Shown in pieces: positions 40,391-49,336 of a stretch of 64,000 bases of DNA. The stretch covers positions 1-64,000 of the forward strand of contig JACYMD010000128.1 of NCBI GenBank assembly GCA_015272215.1. The letters are read 5' to 3'. The first letter of the stretch is position 1; each line of letters starts with the position of its first letter. A program made the position numbers and the translations under genes. The DNA is from Rivularia sp. T60_A2020_040 (GTDB lineage Bacteria > Cyanobacteriota > Cyanobacteriia > Cyanobacteriales > Nostocaceae). The notes under the pieces are model-generated. The model saw only the letters and a list, made by a program, of their open reading frames with translations, did no database searches and had not been told where the DNA came from.

Positions 40391-41611
40391 ATGAAAATAC
40401 TTGTACTAAATGCTGGTTCCAGCACCCAAAAAAGTTGCTTGTACGAGATAAATGGTGACATTCCTTCTTCACCACCAGTACCTCTGTGGGAAGGAAAAGT
40501 CGATTGGAGTCATAATCAAGGTGTTGCGGAAATTGAGGTGAAAAAAAAATCTACCGGAGAAAAATTAACTGAAGAAATTGCTACAGATTCCCAATCTGAA
40601 ATAATGGCTCGCTTACTTAATACCATGTCCGCAGGTTCAACCAAAGTCATCAATCAACTTTCTGAAATTGATCTAGTCGGACATCGGGTAGTACATGGTG
40701 GAAAAGAATACCGACAAAGTGTGGTAATTACTCAAGAGGTAAAACAGGCGATCGCCAACCTAGCAAAATTAGCCCCTGCCCACAATCCAGCCAACTTAGC
40801 CGGGATTGAAGCTGTGGAAAAGCTCTTAGGAGAAGTACCTCAAGTAGCAGTTTTTGATACCGCATTTCATCGCAATATACCCGATGCGGCAGCGATTTAT
40901 CCTGGTCCCTATGAATGGGCTGAACAAGATATTATTCGTTATGGGTTTCATGGTATCAGTCATCAATATTGTGCCGAACGTGCTGCTGATATTCTCGGCA
41001 AAAATTTACACTCTTTACGTATAATTACTTGTCATTTAGGTAACGGTTGTTCTTTAGCTGCGATTAAAAATGGTTACAGTGTAGACACAACTATGGGATT
41101 TACACCTGTTGATGGATTAATGATGGGTAGTCGTTCCGGTAGCATTGACCCTGGAATTTTAATTTACTTATTACGACAAGGAAACTGTACGGTTGAGCAG
41201 TTAGATTATGTTTTAAATAAAGCATCTGGCTTAAGTGGTATCTCTGGAATTTCCAGCGATATGCGACAAATAAAAGCAGCAATTTCCCAAGGTGACGAGC
41301 GCGCTCAACTCGCCCTCGATATTTACATACATCGTCTACGTTCCTATATTGGAGCCATGTTGGCTAGTTTAGGAGGATTAGATGTTTTAGTCTTTACCGC
41401 TGGTGTGGGCGAAAATTCCCCCGAAATTCGCCAAGCTGCTTGTGAAGCCTTTGAATTTTTAGGTTTAAAAATTGATTCTAGTAAAAACACTAATAAACCA
41501 GTCGATCAAGACATTGCGACAACCGATTCGGCAGTAAGGGTATTAGTTATACATACTCAAGAAGATTGGCAAATTGCTCGTGAATGTTATTACATTAATC
41601 TGAGGGAATAG
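40391..41611 (+). CDS. ackA: Acetate kinase
   Basis: A 406-residue ASKHA-fold kinase interconverting acetyl-phosphate + ADP and acetate + ATP. Conserved pieces are KILVLNAGSSTQKS, GHRVVHGG, FDTAFHRNIP, YGFHGISHQY, HLGNGCSLAA and FTAGVGENS. The ATG encoding MKILVLNA matches the family N-terminus; the frame is open 32 codons further but that part includes the terminator region. It completes the phosphoketolase route to acetate. Confidence 0.95.
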   Translation: MKILVLNAGSSTQKSCLYEINGDIPSSPPVPLWEGKVDWSHNQGVAEIEVKKKSTGEKLTEEIATDSQSEIMARLLNTMSAGSTKVINQLSEIDLVGHRVVHGGKEYRQSVVITQEVKQAIANLAKLAPAHNPANLAGIEAVEKLLGEVPQVAVFDTAFHRNIPDAAAIYPGPYEWAEQDIIRYGFHGISHQYCAERAADILGKNLHSLRIITCHLGNGCSLAAIKNGYSVDTTMGFTPVDGLMMGSRSGSIDPGILIYLLRQGNCTVEQLDYVLNKASGLSGISGISSDMRQIKAAISQGDERAQLALDIYIHRLRSYIGAMLASLGGLDVLVFTAGVGENSPEIRQAACEAFEFLGLKIDSSKNTNKPVDQDIATTDSAVRVLVIHTQEDWQIARECYYINLRE

Positions 41612-41660
41612 AATAATCGTCCATGGGGAATAAATTTCCATATGCAGACATACTATTAAG

Positions 41661-41790
41661 GTTAGAGGTCATCAACTGTCCACTGTCAACTGTCCACTGT
41701 CCACTGTCAACTGTCAACTGTCCACTGTCAACTGTCCACTGTCAACTGTCCACTGTCAACTGTCAACTGTCCACTGTCCACTGTCAACTC
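41661..41790. repeat. Long STRR array, (CTGTCAA/CTGTCCA)n
   Basis: About 17 heptamers of alternating CTGTCAA and CTGTCCA. In this direction the repeat has no stop codon in any frame, which creates a false open frame (41623-41853) reading CPLSTVH units. Confidence 0.88.
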
Positions 41791-41820
41791 CCTATTCCAA
41801 AATCAATCAATGCCCGTCAC

Positions 41821-41950
41821 TATAGCAAATTTCAGTTGAGTCCAATACACTAAAACCTCACCCCCTTCCCCTCTCCTAATATACGGAGAGGGGTGCCCGG
41901 AGGGCGGGGTGAGGTAAAATTTGTATTTCACCCAAGTGAAAACCGCTATA
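41821..41950. mobile_element. MITE-like hairpin element, copy 3
   Basis: A 130 bp copy with TATAGC and GCTATA ends. The loop differs from copies 1-2 (TAATATACGGAGAGGGGTGCCCGG), with three extra bases, while the arms are kept. Arm conservation with loop change is what a hairpin under constraint or recent spread would show. Confidence 0.7.
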
Positions 41951-42010
41951 TAGACCAGACGAGCATTGCTGAGTGATACATATTACATAGACATTAATGA
42001 AGATACTGCT

Positions 42011-43084
42011 TTAACTATTCACAGCATCTAAATCCCAAGTGTAATAACCGAGCTTATTGGGAACTCTAGCAAATCTGCCGATGCGATAACCTCGGGAAAG
42101 TTCGCCCAGCACCATGCTCCTAATCTTCATGTCTTTAATTTCTTCGTCATCAAGCGCTCCATAAACTTGTTCAATGATTTCACCTACCGAATAAATTTTC
42201 CCCGCATTTTTTTCTAAAAATGAGGAAATAGCATCAATCAAAAATTGACCTTCGTACTGAGGCAACATTGGTATTTTTTTTGTTCTCTGAGGTACCAATG
42301 GCTTACTAACTTTAGGTCTTGCTCTTTTTGATTTAACTTTGCTACCGGGTGGTATTACCAAACTTAAATCCAAGGTATAGCAACCAGGTTCGTCGGGAAC
42401 GGAATCCCAGTACATTTGTTCTTTCCCATGAGTAAGAGAAGAATGCACTCTACCTTTGACGACTTTAAATGCAGTTGATTCTAAATCTCCATAAATCGAT
42501 CGCACTACGAAGTCGATATGGCATACTTTGCCTTTATTTTCTTCTAAAAGCTGTTTAATGGCTTCTATGCGAGAAATATGCCGAAATTCGGGCAACATGG
42601 CAATATCGGAGCCGCTTTTGGGATTGTATTTTTCCTTGGCTGATGCGGCTTTTTTTAGAGTAGAAGGCTGGCTTTCTTGATTGGTATTCTCTTGATCATC
42701 ATGCTCTTCAAGGGAGATGAAAGAGGTAGATTCTTCATCCGGTTCAAGTTCAGACTCTTCCTCTTCGTCATAGTCTTCAAATAAATCGTTCTTCTGAGTA
42801 ACACTACCATTAACCTGAGATTTCACCGCTTCAGGGGATAGATGAGAAGATGTTTGCGTAATTGCTTTAACATCAAGTATCTCAAGTCCGGAGAAGAGTT
42901 TACTATTAACTAGACCCGAAGAACTAGACAACAGCGCTTCTACATGAGCAAGTTGAACTCTAGCGGCAGTGACTTTAAGCTCGTACTCTTGTACTAGGCG
43001 AGCGTAATACTCTCTTAAACCTAATAATGATTCAAGTAAAGCTTGTGGGGGTGTTTCTATTGTTGGCTGCGACTCTGGGTTCAT
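42011..43084 (-). CDS. Uncharacterised protein with two winged-helix-like repeats
   Basis: A 357-residue protein of no recognised family. Residues about 10-60 are helical, probably coiled coil (LREYYARLVQEYELK). Residues about 95-160 are acidic and disordered. Two related domains of about 80 residues follow: one from MLPEFRHISRIEAIKQLL ending GCYTLDL, one from MLPQYEGQFLIDAISSFL ending GYYTWDL. Each has the order helix, conserved NKGK/NAGK, V-x-IYG/VYG, then a strand pair, like a winged-helix or HARE-HTH module (inference). DNA-linked regulation is plausible. I use the ATG at 43084. It follows the small CxxC protein by 11 bases, so the two form an operon. Confidence 0.7.
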   Translation of the reverse strand: MNPESQPTIETPPQALLESLLGLREYYARLVQEYELKVTAARVQLAHVEALLSSSSGLVNSKLFSGLEILDVKAITQTSSHLSPEAVKSQVNGSVTQKNDLFEDYDEEEESELEPDEESTSFISLEEHDDQENTNQESQPSTLKKAASAKEKYNPKSGSDIAMLPEFRHISRIEAIKQLLEENKGKVCHIDFVVRSIYGDLESTAFKVVKGRVHSSLTHGKEQMYWDSVPDEPGCYTLDLSLVIPPGSKVKSKRARPKVSKPLVPQRTKKIPMLPQYEGQFLIDAISSFLEKNAGKIYSVGEIIEQVYGALDDEEIKDMKIRSMVLGELSRGYRIGRFARVPNKLGYYTWDLDAVNS

Positions 43085-43095
43085 AACGTTCTGAT

Positions 43096-43347
43096 TCAAC
43101 TAATTTCAGCCTCTCCTTTATATTTCATTGCTCTTGGCTTAGCTTTACTAGACCTACTAGAGTTCGATTTCCGATAAGACGGTTGAGGTGGACGACACTT
43201 TTCGCAATAAAGCGGGCGAGGTCCGTAAGTTTCCCGATCTGTAGGCTTGTCGCACTCTTTACATACAAACGAAAATACCCTTGTATGAATTTCGCGCTTA
43301 TGCGCTCTGACAGTGTATTCCCTAACGTTAATTGTCTTACTTGCCAT
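43096..43347 (-). CDS. Small CxxC zinc-ribbon-like protein
   Basis: An 83-residue basic protein with one CKECDKP and one CEKCRPP motif 21 residues apart, spacing suited to a single zinc site. The N-terminus ([21 protein letters not shown]) is strand-like and the C-terminus is rich in K, R and S. It is not from a family I can name. It lies directly upstream of the double winged-helix-like gene in the same direction and may work with it. Confidence 0.7.
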   Translation of the reverse strand: MASKTINVREYTVRAHKREIHTRVFSFVCKECDKPTDRETYGPRPLYCEKCRPPQPSYRKSNSSRSSKAKPRAMKYKGEAEIS

Positions 43348-43520
43348 GATTACAAATTTTCAGATTTTGTCCCAATATAGTTATTCCAAGCAAAGGATGT
43401 GCTGAGGTTTATAGACTATTTTCATGCAAAGCCACACACTTTGATGTTTCTACTCACCGTTTTGGTTATCCGGGAAAGATAGTGAGTGGATGCACTTGTC
43501 TATTTTCCACAAAACTACAT

Positions 43521-43574
43521 ATGACTAAAGTAGTCATAATAGCTTTTTACAGACCAATGACTCGACTTGAGTCA
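43521..43574. promoter_or_regulatory. Two dyads in a divergent intergenic region
   Basis: ATGACTA-AAG-TAGTCAT (43521-43537) and TGACTC-GACTT-GAGTCA (43558-43574) are perfect short inverted repeats 20 bases apart. They lie in the 443 bp space (43348-43790) between the divergent CxxC gene and the TPR-like gene. Operator sites for a dimeric regulator are possible; chance cannot be excluded. Nothing else is recognised in the gap. Confidence 0.35.
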
Positions 43575-43790
43575 AATTTTGGGGCAATGGTTGTGGTTTC
43601 TTTGCGTCTCTAGACAATCGCAGTCACCAATTGAGCAAAAAATCAAGATTCAAATTGCCCTATAGTTTTGAGTTAGTCAGACAAAACAAAAAACTACTAT
43701 CCATGAGCCTTATTTTTTGAATCTGTTACTTTTGTAAACTATCAGGGAACTATGAGGTAGTAATACAATACCTTTTAATTATCCCAGAAT

Positions 43791-44576
43791 ATGCTCGCTC
43801 TATCTCGCCAAGCCATTACCTCGTCAAGTGTAGCCTGTTTATGCTTGTTTGCGGTTAGTTTGTTACAATTTCCGCGAATGCAAAAATTGCTGTCCGACAA
43901 AGCAACTACCTCAGTAGAAGCTTTAGAAAGAGAAATCAATGCGGAGGAAGTCCGTCTGAAATTTCTTCAAAAAATTCCTACATTTGGTTATGATAACTTA
44001 ATTGCAAATTGGATTTATCTTAATTTTTTACAATATTTTGGTGATGATGAAATTCGTGCTTTATCAGGTTACGGTTTAAGCCCCCAATATTTTGAGGTAA
44101 TTTTAAAGCATGACCCCCGCTTTGTAAATGCCTATTTGGCACTTTCTACTAGTGGTTCTATGTATGCTGGAATGCCAGAAAAATCCGTAAAAATCATGAA
44201 TCAAGGCTTAAAATCCCTTAGTCCCTGGGTTCCTCAAAATTCTTACTATATATGGCGTTACAAAGGAGTTGATGAGTTACTATTTTTGGGTGATTCTCAA
44301 GCAGCAAGAAAATCTTTTCAAAATGCTTCTCAGTGGGCTAAAGAACATTCAGATCAAGAAAGTCAGTTCGTTGGCTCGATTTCCGCACAAACCGCAGAAT
44401 TTCTCAAAACCAATCGAGACAGCAAATACGCGAGTATTTCTGCTTGGGCTATGGTTTTAAGTCATGGAGCCGACAAACGCACCCAAAATAGAGCTATTCG
44501 CGAAATTGAAGCTTTAGGTGGAAAAGTTATTTCTACAGAGCAAGGTAACAAAATTCAATTTCCTCCGAAAGACTAA
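43791..44576 (+). CDS. Uncharacterised cyanobacterial TPR-like protein
   Basis: A 261-residue protein with an N-terminal hydrophobic segment (residues about 12-28, SSVACLCLFAVSLL) that is a signal anchor or signal peptide. The rest is helical, with TPR-like spacing in FEVILKHDPRFVNAYLALS and SVKIMNQGLKSL. It looks like conserved cyanobacterial proteins of unknown role. Location is probably periplasmic or membrane-attached. No operon partner. Confidence 0.65.
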   Translation: MLALSRQAITSSSVACLCLFAVSLLQFPRMQKLLSDKATTSVEALEREINAEEVRLKFLQKIPTFGYDNLIANWIYLNFLQYFGDDEIRALSGYGLSPQYFEVILKHDPRFVNAYLALSTSGSMYAGMPEKSVKIMNQGLKSLSPWVPQNSYYIWRYKGVDELLFLGDSQAARKSFQNASQWAKEHSDQESQFVGSISAQTAEFLKTNRDSKYASISAWAMVLSHGADKRTQNRAIREIEALGGKVISTEQGNKIQFPPKD

Positions 44577-44583
44577 TTTTAGT

Positions 44584-44672
44584 TAAAAGGGAATTGGGAA
44601 TTGGGAATGGGGAATTGGGAATTGGGAATGGGGAATAGGGAATAGGGAATAGGGAATGGGGAATAGGGAATG
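44584..44672. repeat. STRR array, (GGGAATT/GGGAATA)n
   Basis: About 12 heptamers following the TPR-like gene. The remaining stretch to 44904 is AT-rich and holds only a fragment of the CTAACTCCGG repeat and the presumed sbcC promoter. Confidence 0.85.
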
Positions 44673-44904
44673 GGTATTTGGAAGTATTTAACTCCTAACT
44701 CCGGTAGTCCTTACTGTTCAATTTATTCTTTTTCCGTGACAAAGAATAAATAATTTGCTTAATAGGAAACAAAAAACTTGGTGAAATGTTAAGTTTTGTA
44801 AAAATGAACGATTAAAAACTAGAAAGAATATTTTTACATAGTTAGACTACAGAAACAGCATATGTACTGCTATTAATAAAAAGTAGCTGTGGCAAGTAGC
44901 CTAA

Positions 44905-47900
44905 ATGATTCCAGTACAAATTACATTACAAAACTTTCTTAGTTATCAAGATGCAAGTTTGGATTTTAGCGGATTGCATACGGCTTGTATTTGTGGTTCT
45001 AATGGCGCGGGTAAATCTTCGCTTTTGGAAGCTATCACTTGGGTAGTTTGGGGTGAAAGTAGAGCAACTTCAGAAGATGATGTGATTCATACTGGAGCGT
45101 CAGATGTTCGAGTTGATTTTACTTTTGCAGCTAACGGACAAATTTATCGGGTAATTCGCACTCGTCGCCGGGGTTCAAGCAGTGCTTTGGAGTTTCAAAT
45201 TCAAACAACCGAAGGTTTTAAGTCTTTAACTGCTAAGGGTTTAAGGGCGACTCAAGATACAATTTTTGATCACATTAAGCTCGATTATGATACTTTTATA
45301 AATTCTGCTTACCTACGTCAAGGTCGTGCTGACGAGTTTATGCTCAAACGTCCGAATGAGCGTAAGGAGATTTTAGCTGAATTATTAAAGTTAAATCAGT
45401 ATGATGAATTAGAAGAAAGAGCAAAGGAATTATCCCGTCAATTAAAAGCAAGAGGAGAAGAGTTCGAGCGCAATTTGGAGTCTAAGAAAACTCAACTGCA
45501 ACAACAAGAAAGTATTACTCAACAGAGAACTGAGTTAGAAATCGAACTTAACGAATTGCAAAAATTACAGGCTTTTGAGAATATTCAGTTACAAAGTTTA
45601 CAGGTTCTTGAACATCAGCGCCAAGGTTGGGAAGAACAATTGCATTTTGTTCGGCAACAATATAATAATCTCATTCAAGATCATAAGCGTCTGGAAAGCG
45701 AACAATCAAGTTTAAACATTCAGCTTGAGTCTTTAGAGCGGTTGTTAAATCAAGAAACAGAGATTAAAGCCGAATACACAAATTACCAAACTCTGCAATC
45801 TCAAGAAGAAGCCATGAGCGCTTTGTTTGCTGAATATACTCAGCTTCAACAATTGTCTCAGCACAAACAACAGCAGTTGAGCAAGCAGATTCAAGGAATT
45901 GAACGACAACTGCAACAAAGCCAAGGGCAGTTGGAAGCCTTGGAGCAACAAGAGCAAGAGATTGATCATACTCTTAAGAATACGGGTGATGTAGAACTAG
46001 CACTGGAAAAATTAAAAACAGCACGTCAAGATTTAAGTAATTTAGATAATCTGCAAATGCAGGTTTCTCCTTTGTTGCAGCAGCGTCAACAATTGCAAAC
46101 AGAATTGCATCGTACCCAAGCGGGGATAACAGCCAGAATTGAACAATTGCAAGCTACCTTTGTACAATTACAAAATCAATCTCGTCGTCAACCGCAACTT
46201 CAACAAGCGGTAATGGAAGTAGAGACGCAAATTGAACAGTTAGATAAAGATAAGATTTATCTGCAAAGAGTGCAGGAAAAAGGACAGGAAAGACGGCATT
46301 TTATGGAGCGTTTGCAGGCTCAACAGCGCCAATATGAAAGACTTTTGGGGGAATTAGAGCAAAAGTTGCAAATGTTACAAAACCCTGATGCTATTTGTCC
46401 TTTATGTGAACGTCCTTTAGATGAGCATCACTGGAATACAGTTGTAGATAAAACCAAGGTTGAATTCAAGGATACACAAGGACAATTATGGGTATTCCGC
46501 GACCAAATGGCAGTGTCAGAGCGAGAAATTCAGGTTCTCAGGCAGGAATATCGCAATGTAAGTAGTAAATTGTCACCTTATGAAGCTTTACGGGAACAAA
46601 AGGGGGAATTAGCTGCACAATTGCAAGCAACCAGCGAAGTTGATCGACAGATACAGCAAATCGCTGATGAAAAACACAGATTAGAAACAACTTTGCATTT
46701 AGGTGATTATGCACCCCAAAAGCAACGCGAATTGCAAGAATTAGAAGAGTATTTGCAACAACTCGATTACAACGAACACAATCATGCTCTGGCTCGTAGT
46801 GCAGTTGAAAAATGGCGATGGGCAGAAATTAAACAAGGACAAATTAAAGACGCACGCAAGCGACAAGCCCAATTAGCAGCCAGAAAACCGCAAATTCAAG
46901 AATTAATCGCTCAATTAGAAAATCAAATTCAGATAGAACAAGTTGATTCCGAAATTGCTAGAGAAATTAAGGATTTAGAAGATAAAATTGCCCAAATGGG
47001 TTATGACAACCAACGTCATCAGCAAATCCGTATAGATTTAAGACAAGCCCAATCTTCCCATTTACGCTATCAACAACTGCTCAGCGCTCAGCAGCAATAT
47101 CCCGACATCAAACAGCGCGCGCAATCTTTGCAGGAAGCGATAAGTGCCAGGTTGAGCGAAAAACAAAAGTTAGCTGCTCAAATTGACGGCATCGTGGCAC
47201 AGTTAGAAAAAACTGCTAACCCTACTACTCAAATTCAAAATTTAGAGCAGCAATTAGCTAACCGTCGTCGTCAACTCGATGATCAAATCGGTCATTTGGG
47301 ACGTTTACAACAGCAGTCTCAGTATTTGGACAACTTGAAAATTCAGTACACCGAACAGCAACAGCAGCTAAAAGTAGTCCGCGCTCAACAGCGGGTTTAT
47401 CAGGAATTAGCGCAGGCGTTTGGTAAAAATGGTATCCAAGCACTGATGATTGAAAATGTTCTACCGCAGCTAGAAGCCGAGACGAATAAACTACTTTCCC
47501 GATTGAGTGCTAACCAATTACACGTACAATTTGTTACTCAAAGAGCGGGGAAAGGTAGTAAAGCCAAAAAGAAAAATGCCAAATTAATCGACACCTTAGA
47601 TATTGTCATTGCCGATGCTAGAGGTACACGAGCATACGAAACTTATTCGGGTGGAGAAGCTTTTAGAATCAACTTTGCAATCCGTTTAGCATTAGCTAAA
47701 TTACTCGCACAGCGAGCCGGAGCAGCCTTACAATTACTGATAGTTGATGAAGGATTTGGTACCCAAGATAGTGAAGGATGCGACAGATTAATTGCAGCAA
47801 TCAATGCCATCGCCCCCGATTTTGCCTGCATCCTCACCGTAACTCATATGCCCCATTTAAAAGAAGCCTTCGCCGCCCGGATTGAGGTCAATAAAACCCA

Positions 47901-47931
47901 GAATGGTTCTACAATTAGGATGATGATTTAA
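44905..47931 (+). CDS. sbcC: SbcC/Rad50-like exonuclease subunit
   Basis: A 1008-residue SMC-like ATPase. Walker A is CGSNGAGKSS at residues 30-39. Two long coiled-coil arms flank the zinc hook CPLC at 498-501. The ABC signature YSGGE is at 914-918 and Walker B LLIVDEGFG at about 944-952. With SbcD (Mre11) it cleaves hairpins and long DNA palindromes. sbcD is not in the window. The function is notable here because the region is dense in palindromes. Confidence 0.93.
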   Translation: MIPVQITLQNFLSYQDASLDFSGLHTACICGSNGAGKSSLLEAITWVVWGESRATSEDDVIHTGASDVRVDFTFAANGQIYRVIRTRRRGSSSALEFQIQTTEGFKSLTAKGLRATQDTIFDHIKLDYDTFINSAYLRQGRADEFMLKRPNERKEILAELLKLNQYDELEERAKELSRQLKARGEEFERNLESKKTQLQQQESITQQRTELEIELNELQKLQAFENIQLQSLQVLEHQRQGWEEQLHFVRQQYNNLIQDHKRLESEQSSLNIQLESLERLLNQETEIKAEYTNYQTLQSQEEAMSALFAEYTQLQQLSQHKQQQLSKQIQGIERQLQQSQGQLEALEQQEQEIDHTLKNTGDVELALEKLKTARQDLSNLDNLQMQVSPLLQQRQQLQTELHRTQAGITARIEQLQATFVQLQNQSRRQPQLQQAVMEVETQIEQLDKDKIYLQRVQEKGQERRHFMERLQAQQRQYERLLGELEQKLQMLQNPDAICPLCERPLDEHHWNTVVDKTKVEFKDTQGQLWVFRDQMAVSEREIQVLRQEYRNVSSKLSPYEALREQKGELAAQLQATSEVDRQIQQIADEKHRLETTLHLGDYAPQKQRELQELEEYLQQLDYNEHNHALARSAVEKWRWAEIKQGQIKDARKRQAQLAARKPQIQELIAQLENQIQIEQVDSEIAREIKDLEDKIAQMGYDNQRHQQIRIDLRQAQSSHLRYQQLLSAQQQYPDIKQRAQSLQEAISARLSEKQKLAAQIDGIVAQLEKTANPTTQIQNLEQQLANRRRQLDDQIGHLGRLQQQSQYLDNLKIQYTEQQQQLKVVRAQQRVYQELAQAFGKNGIQALMIENVLPQLEAETNKLLSRLSANQLHVQFVTQRAGKGSKAKKKNAKLIDTLDIVIADARGTRAYETYSGGEAFRINFAIRLALAKLLAQRAGAALQLLIVDEGFGTQDSEGCDRLIAAINAIAPDFACILTVTHMPHLKEAFAARIEVNKTQNGSTIRMMI

Positions 47932-48175
47932 TTAGCGGGAATGAATTTATAGATGGTGAGAATTAAAAAGCAGACCCGAAAGCCTGCTTCACAAAAATGA
48001 TCAATCTATAAATCAATACGGTTCAGTTAAGAAAATATTTGAGAATTGAAATCTAAACGAATTAACCTTCTGTAGGGGGTTTGGGGGCGGCAGAATGCCC
48101 CCAATCGGGGGTTTGGGGGAGAATCCCCCAAATCGTGGTTTTTTCGATATATTTTGACATATTGACCTTCGGCTT

Positions 48176-48299
48176 TTGAACCTCACACGACTTGAAGTCG
48201 CGTGATTCTTGCTTCAACGATCTCTGCCTGAATCGCTTCGGGACTTACAAGTTCTCCACAAGCGTTTTTAAAGTCTCCGGCGCACCGACGGCGACTGTC
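48176..48299 (-). ncRNA. Putative orphan omegaRNA-like 3' end of a TnpB element
   Basis: The last part of the tnpB remnant ends in a hairpin at 48184-48204 whose minus-strand transcript pairs CACGCGACTT with AAGTCGUGUG including one G-U wobble, followed by GAGGTTCAA at about 48176. TnpB omegaRNAs overlap the 3' end of tnpB and end in such a hairpin near the right end, followed by the guide. Whether it is transcribed is unknown. Confidence 0.35.
48183..48299 (-). pseudogene. Truncated tnpB, C-terminal 38 codons only
   Basis: The minus-strand frame between an upstream TAA and a TGA reads a typical TnpB tail: GDFKNACGELVSPEAIQ followed by EIVEARITRLQVV. The KNACG motif supplies one of the last zinc-finger-side cysteines often found at TnpB C-termini. 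The RuvC-like catalytic domain is missing, so it cannot make a nuclease. Assignment is by recognition of the C-terminal pattern and the adjacent right-end hairpin. Confidence 0.55.
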
Positions 48300-48565
48300 T
48301 TACAAGTACCTAAAAAACTCTAAGTATGTTTAACCTCTGTACCTTAAAGATTTTACCCACTAGAGGAGCGATAAAAATATCTATTTCCTAAGTAGAACCC
48401 TATATATGACAGTTGTCGTGGTTCAGATTTAGCTTGGTTTTCGCTATATGTTAATTTTAACAGAATATGGAACGCCTAACTCATGACGCTTATGTCACGA
48501 GTGTGCGGCTTTAAGCCATCAACGAAAAAAGCGCTAACTGAACCGTATTGATCAATAAATCTGTT

Positions 48566-49336
48566 TTAAAATTTGTAACTAAACACCTGAATTGCACTAT
48601 TTTGTGGTATATCCCTAGGAGTCATACTAATCGTATCACTATTACTACGACGTACCTCCATACCGTTCATTACCGTAAGAAAATCATCTAATGGTGCAAT
48701 ATCACAATTATTTTGATCGGCAGCTTGGGTACGATAATGAGTAGGAATGACTAACTTGGGATTGAGAACTTGAATTGCTTGTCTGGCTTCTTCGGCATTA
48801 TAAGCTTTATCGCTACCACCAACAGGTACCAATAGTACATCAGGACGGCCCATAAGGATTTTTTGCTCTAAAGAAATAGGTGCAGCAGCACCTCCTAAAT
48901 GCAAAATATTAATTCCGGCTTGATTCCATTGCCAAGCCGTATTTATGCCAAAGCGTTTTCCACCAACGCGATCGTGATCGATCGCAATCCCTTGGAATTT
49001 AATTCCATTAAGCTCGTAAACCCCCGGCTGATACATTAACTTCGGTTTTCCAGGTAAGCCTTCCACCGCACCTTCATCCAACAACTGACTGCTAATTAGT
49101 ACCAAATCTGCCGCAATATTGGGTGGACGATAGCCAGCAGTACAGCCTACGGTACGAAAAGGATTTACTAAAATTTTCGTACCGTTACCCGAAAACAAAA
49201 AGCTTGTATGACCCAACCACTGAATTGATAGCGAACCACCAGATTGGGCATTAACCCGCAATCCAGAACTCAAGTTAGCAAACAACGCACCTGCTAACCC
49301 CGCGCCAGCGTAGCCCATCAACTGTCGTCGTTTCAT
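48566..49336 (-). CDS. MBL-fold (Lactamase_B_3-like) protein lacking the metal motif
   Basis: A 256-residue protein with a twin-arginine-like or Sec signal (KRRQLMGYAGAGLAGALFA). The body follows the UlaG/Lactamase_B_3 outline: QWLGHTSFLF, LVNPF, then PVGGSDKAYNAEEA and LVIPTHY. The usual HxHxDH metal motif is replaced by ISSQLLDEGA, and HAGD by HLGGA, so metal hydrolase activity is doubtful. Its ATG directly follows the trpG stop, so it is co-transcribed with trpG. Possible role: a non-catalytic binding protein in the periplasm or lumen. Confidence 0.78.
   Translation of the reverse strand: MKRRQLMGYAGAGLAGALFANLSSGLRVNAQSGGSLSIQWLGHTSFLFSGNGTKILVNPFRTVGCTAGYRPPNIAADLVLISSQLLDEGAVEGLPGKPKLMYQPGVYELNGIKFQGIAIDHDRVGGKRFGINTAWQWNQAGINILHLGGAAAPISLEQKILMGRPDVLLVPVGGSDKAYNAEEARQAIQVLNPKLVIPTHYRTQAADQNNCDIAPLDDFLTVMNGMEVRRSNSDTISMTPRDIPQNSAIQVFSYKF

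Larger units (their letters stand above)
48012..48552. mobile_element. 541 bp TIR-bounded non-coding relic element
   Basis: The ends are perfect 18 bp inverted repeats (ATCAATACGGTTCAGTTA at 48012-48029 and its complement at 48535-48552). No transposase frame lies between. Inside are G-tract/C-tract hairpins (48071-48136, ccccc/ggggg arms) and, on the minus strand, the 3' tail of a tnpB gene. It fills most of the 634 bp sbcC-MBL gap. It is either a MITE that captured an IS605/IS607 remnant or a decayed nested pair of elements. Confidence 0.6.

Noticed and set aside
41623-41853. 76-codon plus-strand open frame
   Set aside because: It is translated (CTGTCAA/CTGTCCA)n repeat, open only because that strand of the repeat has no stop codon.
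48012-48552. CRISPR or intact IS in the sbcC-MBL gap
   Set aside because: No regularly spaced repeats and no transposase-length frame; only a relic with a TnpB tail.
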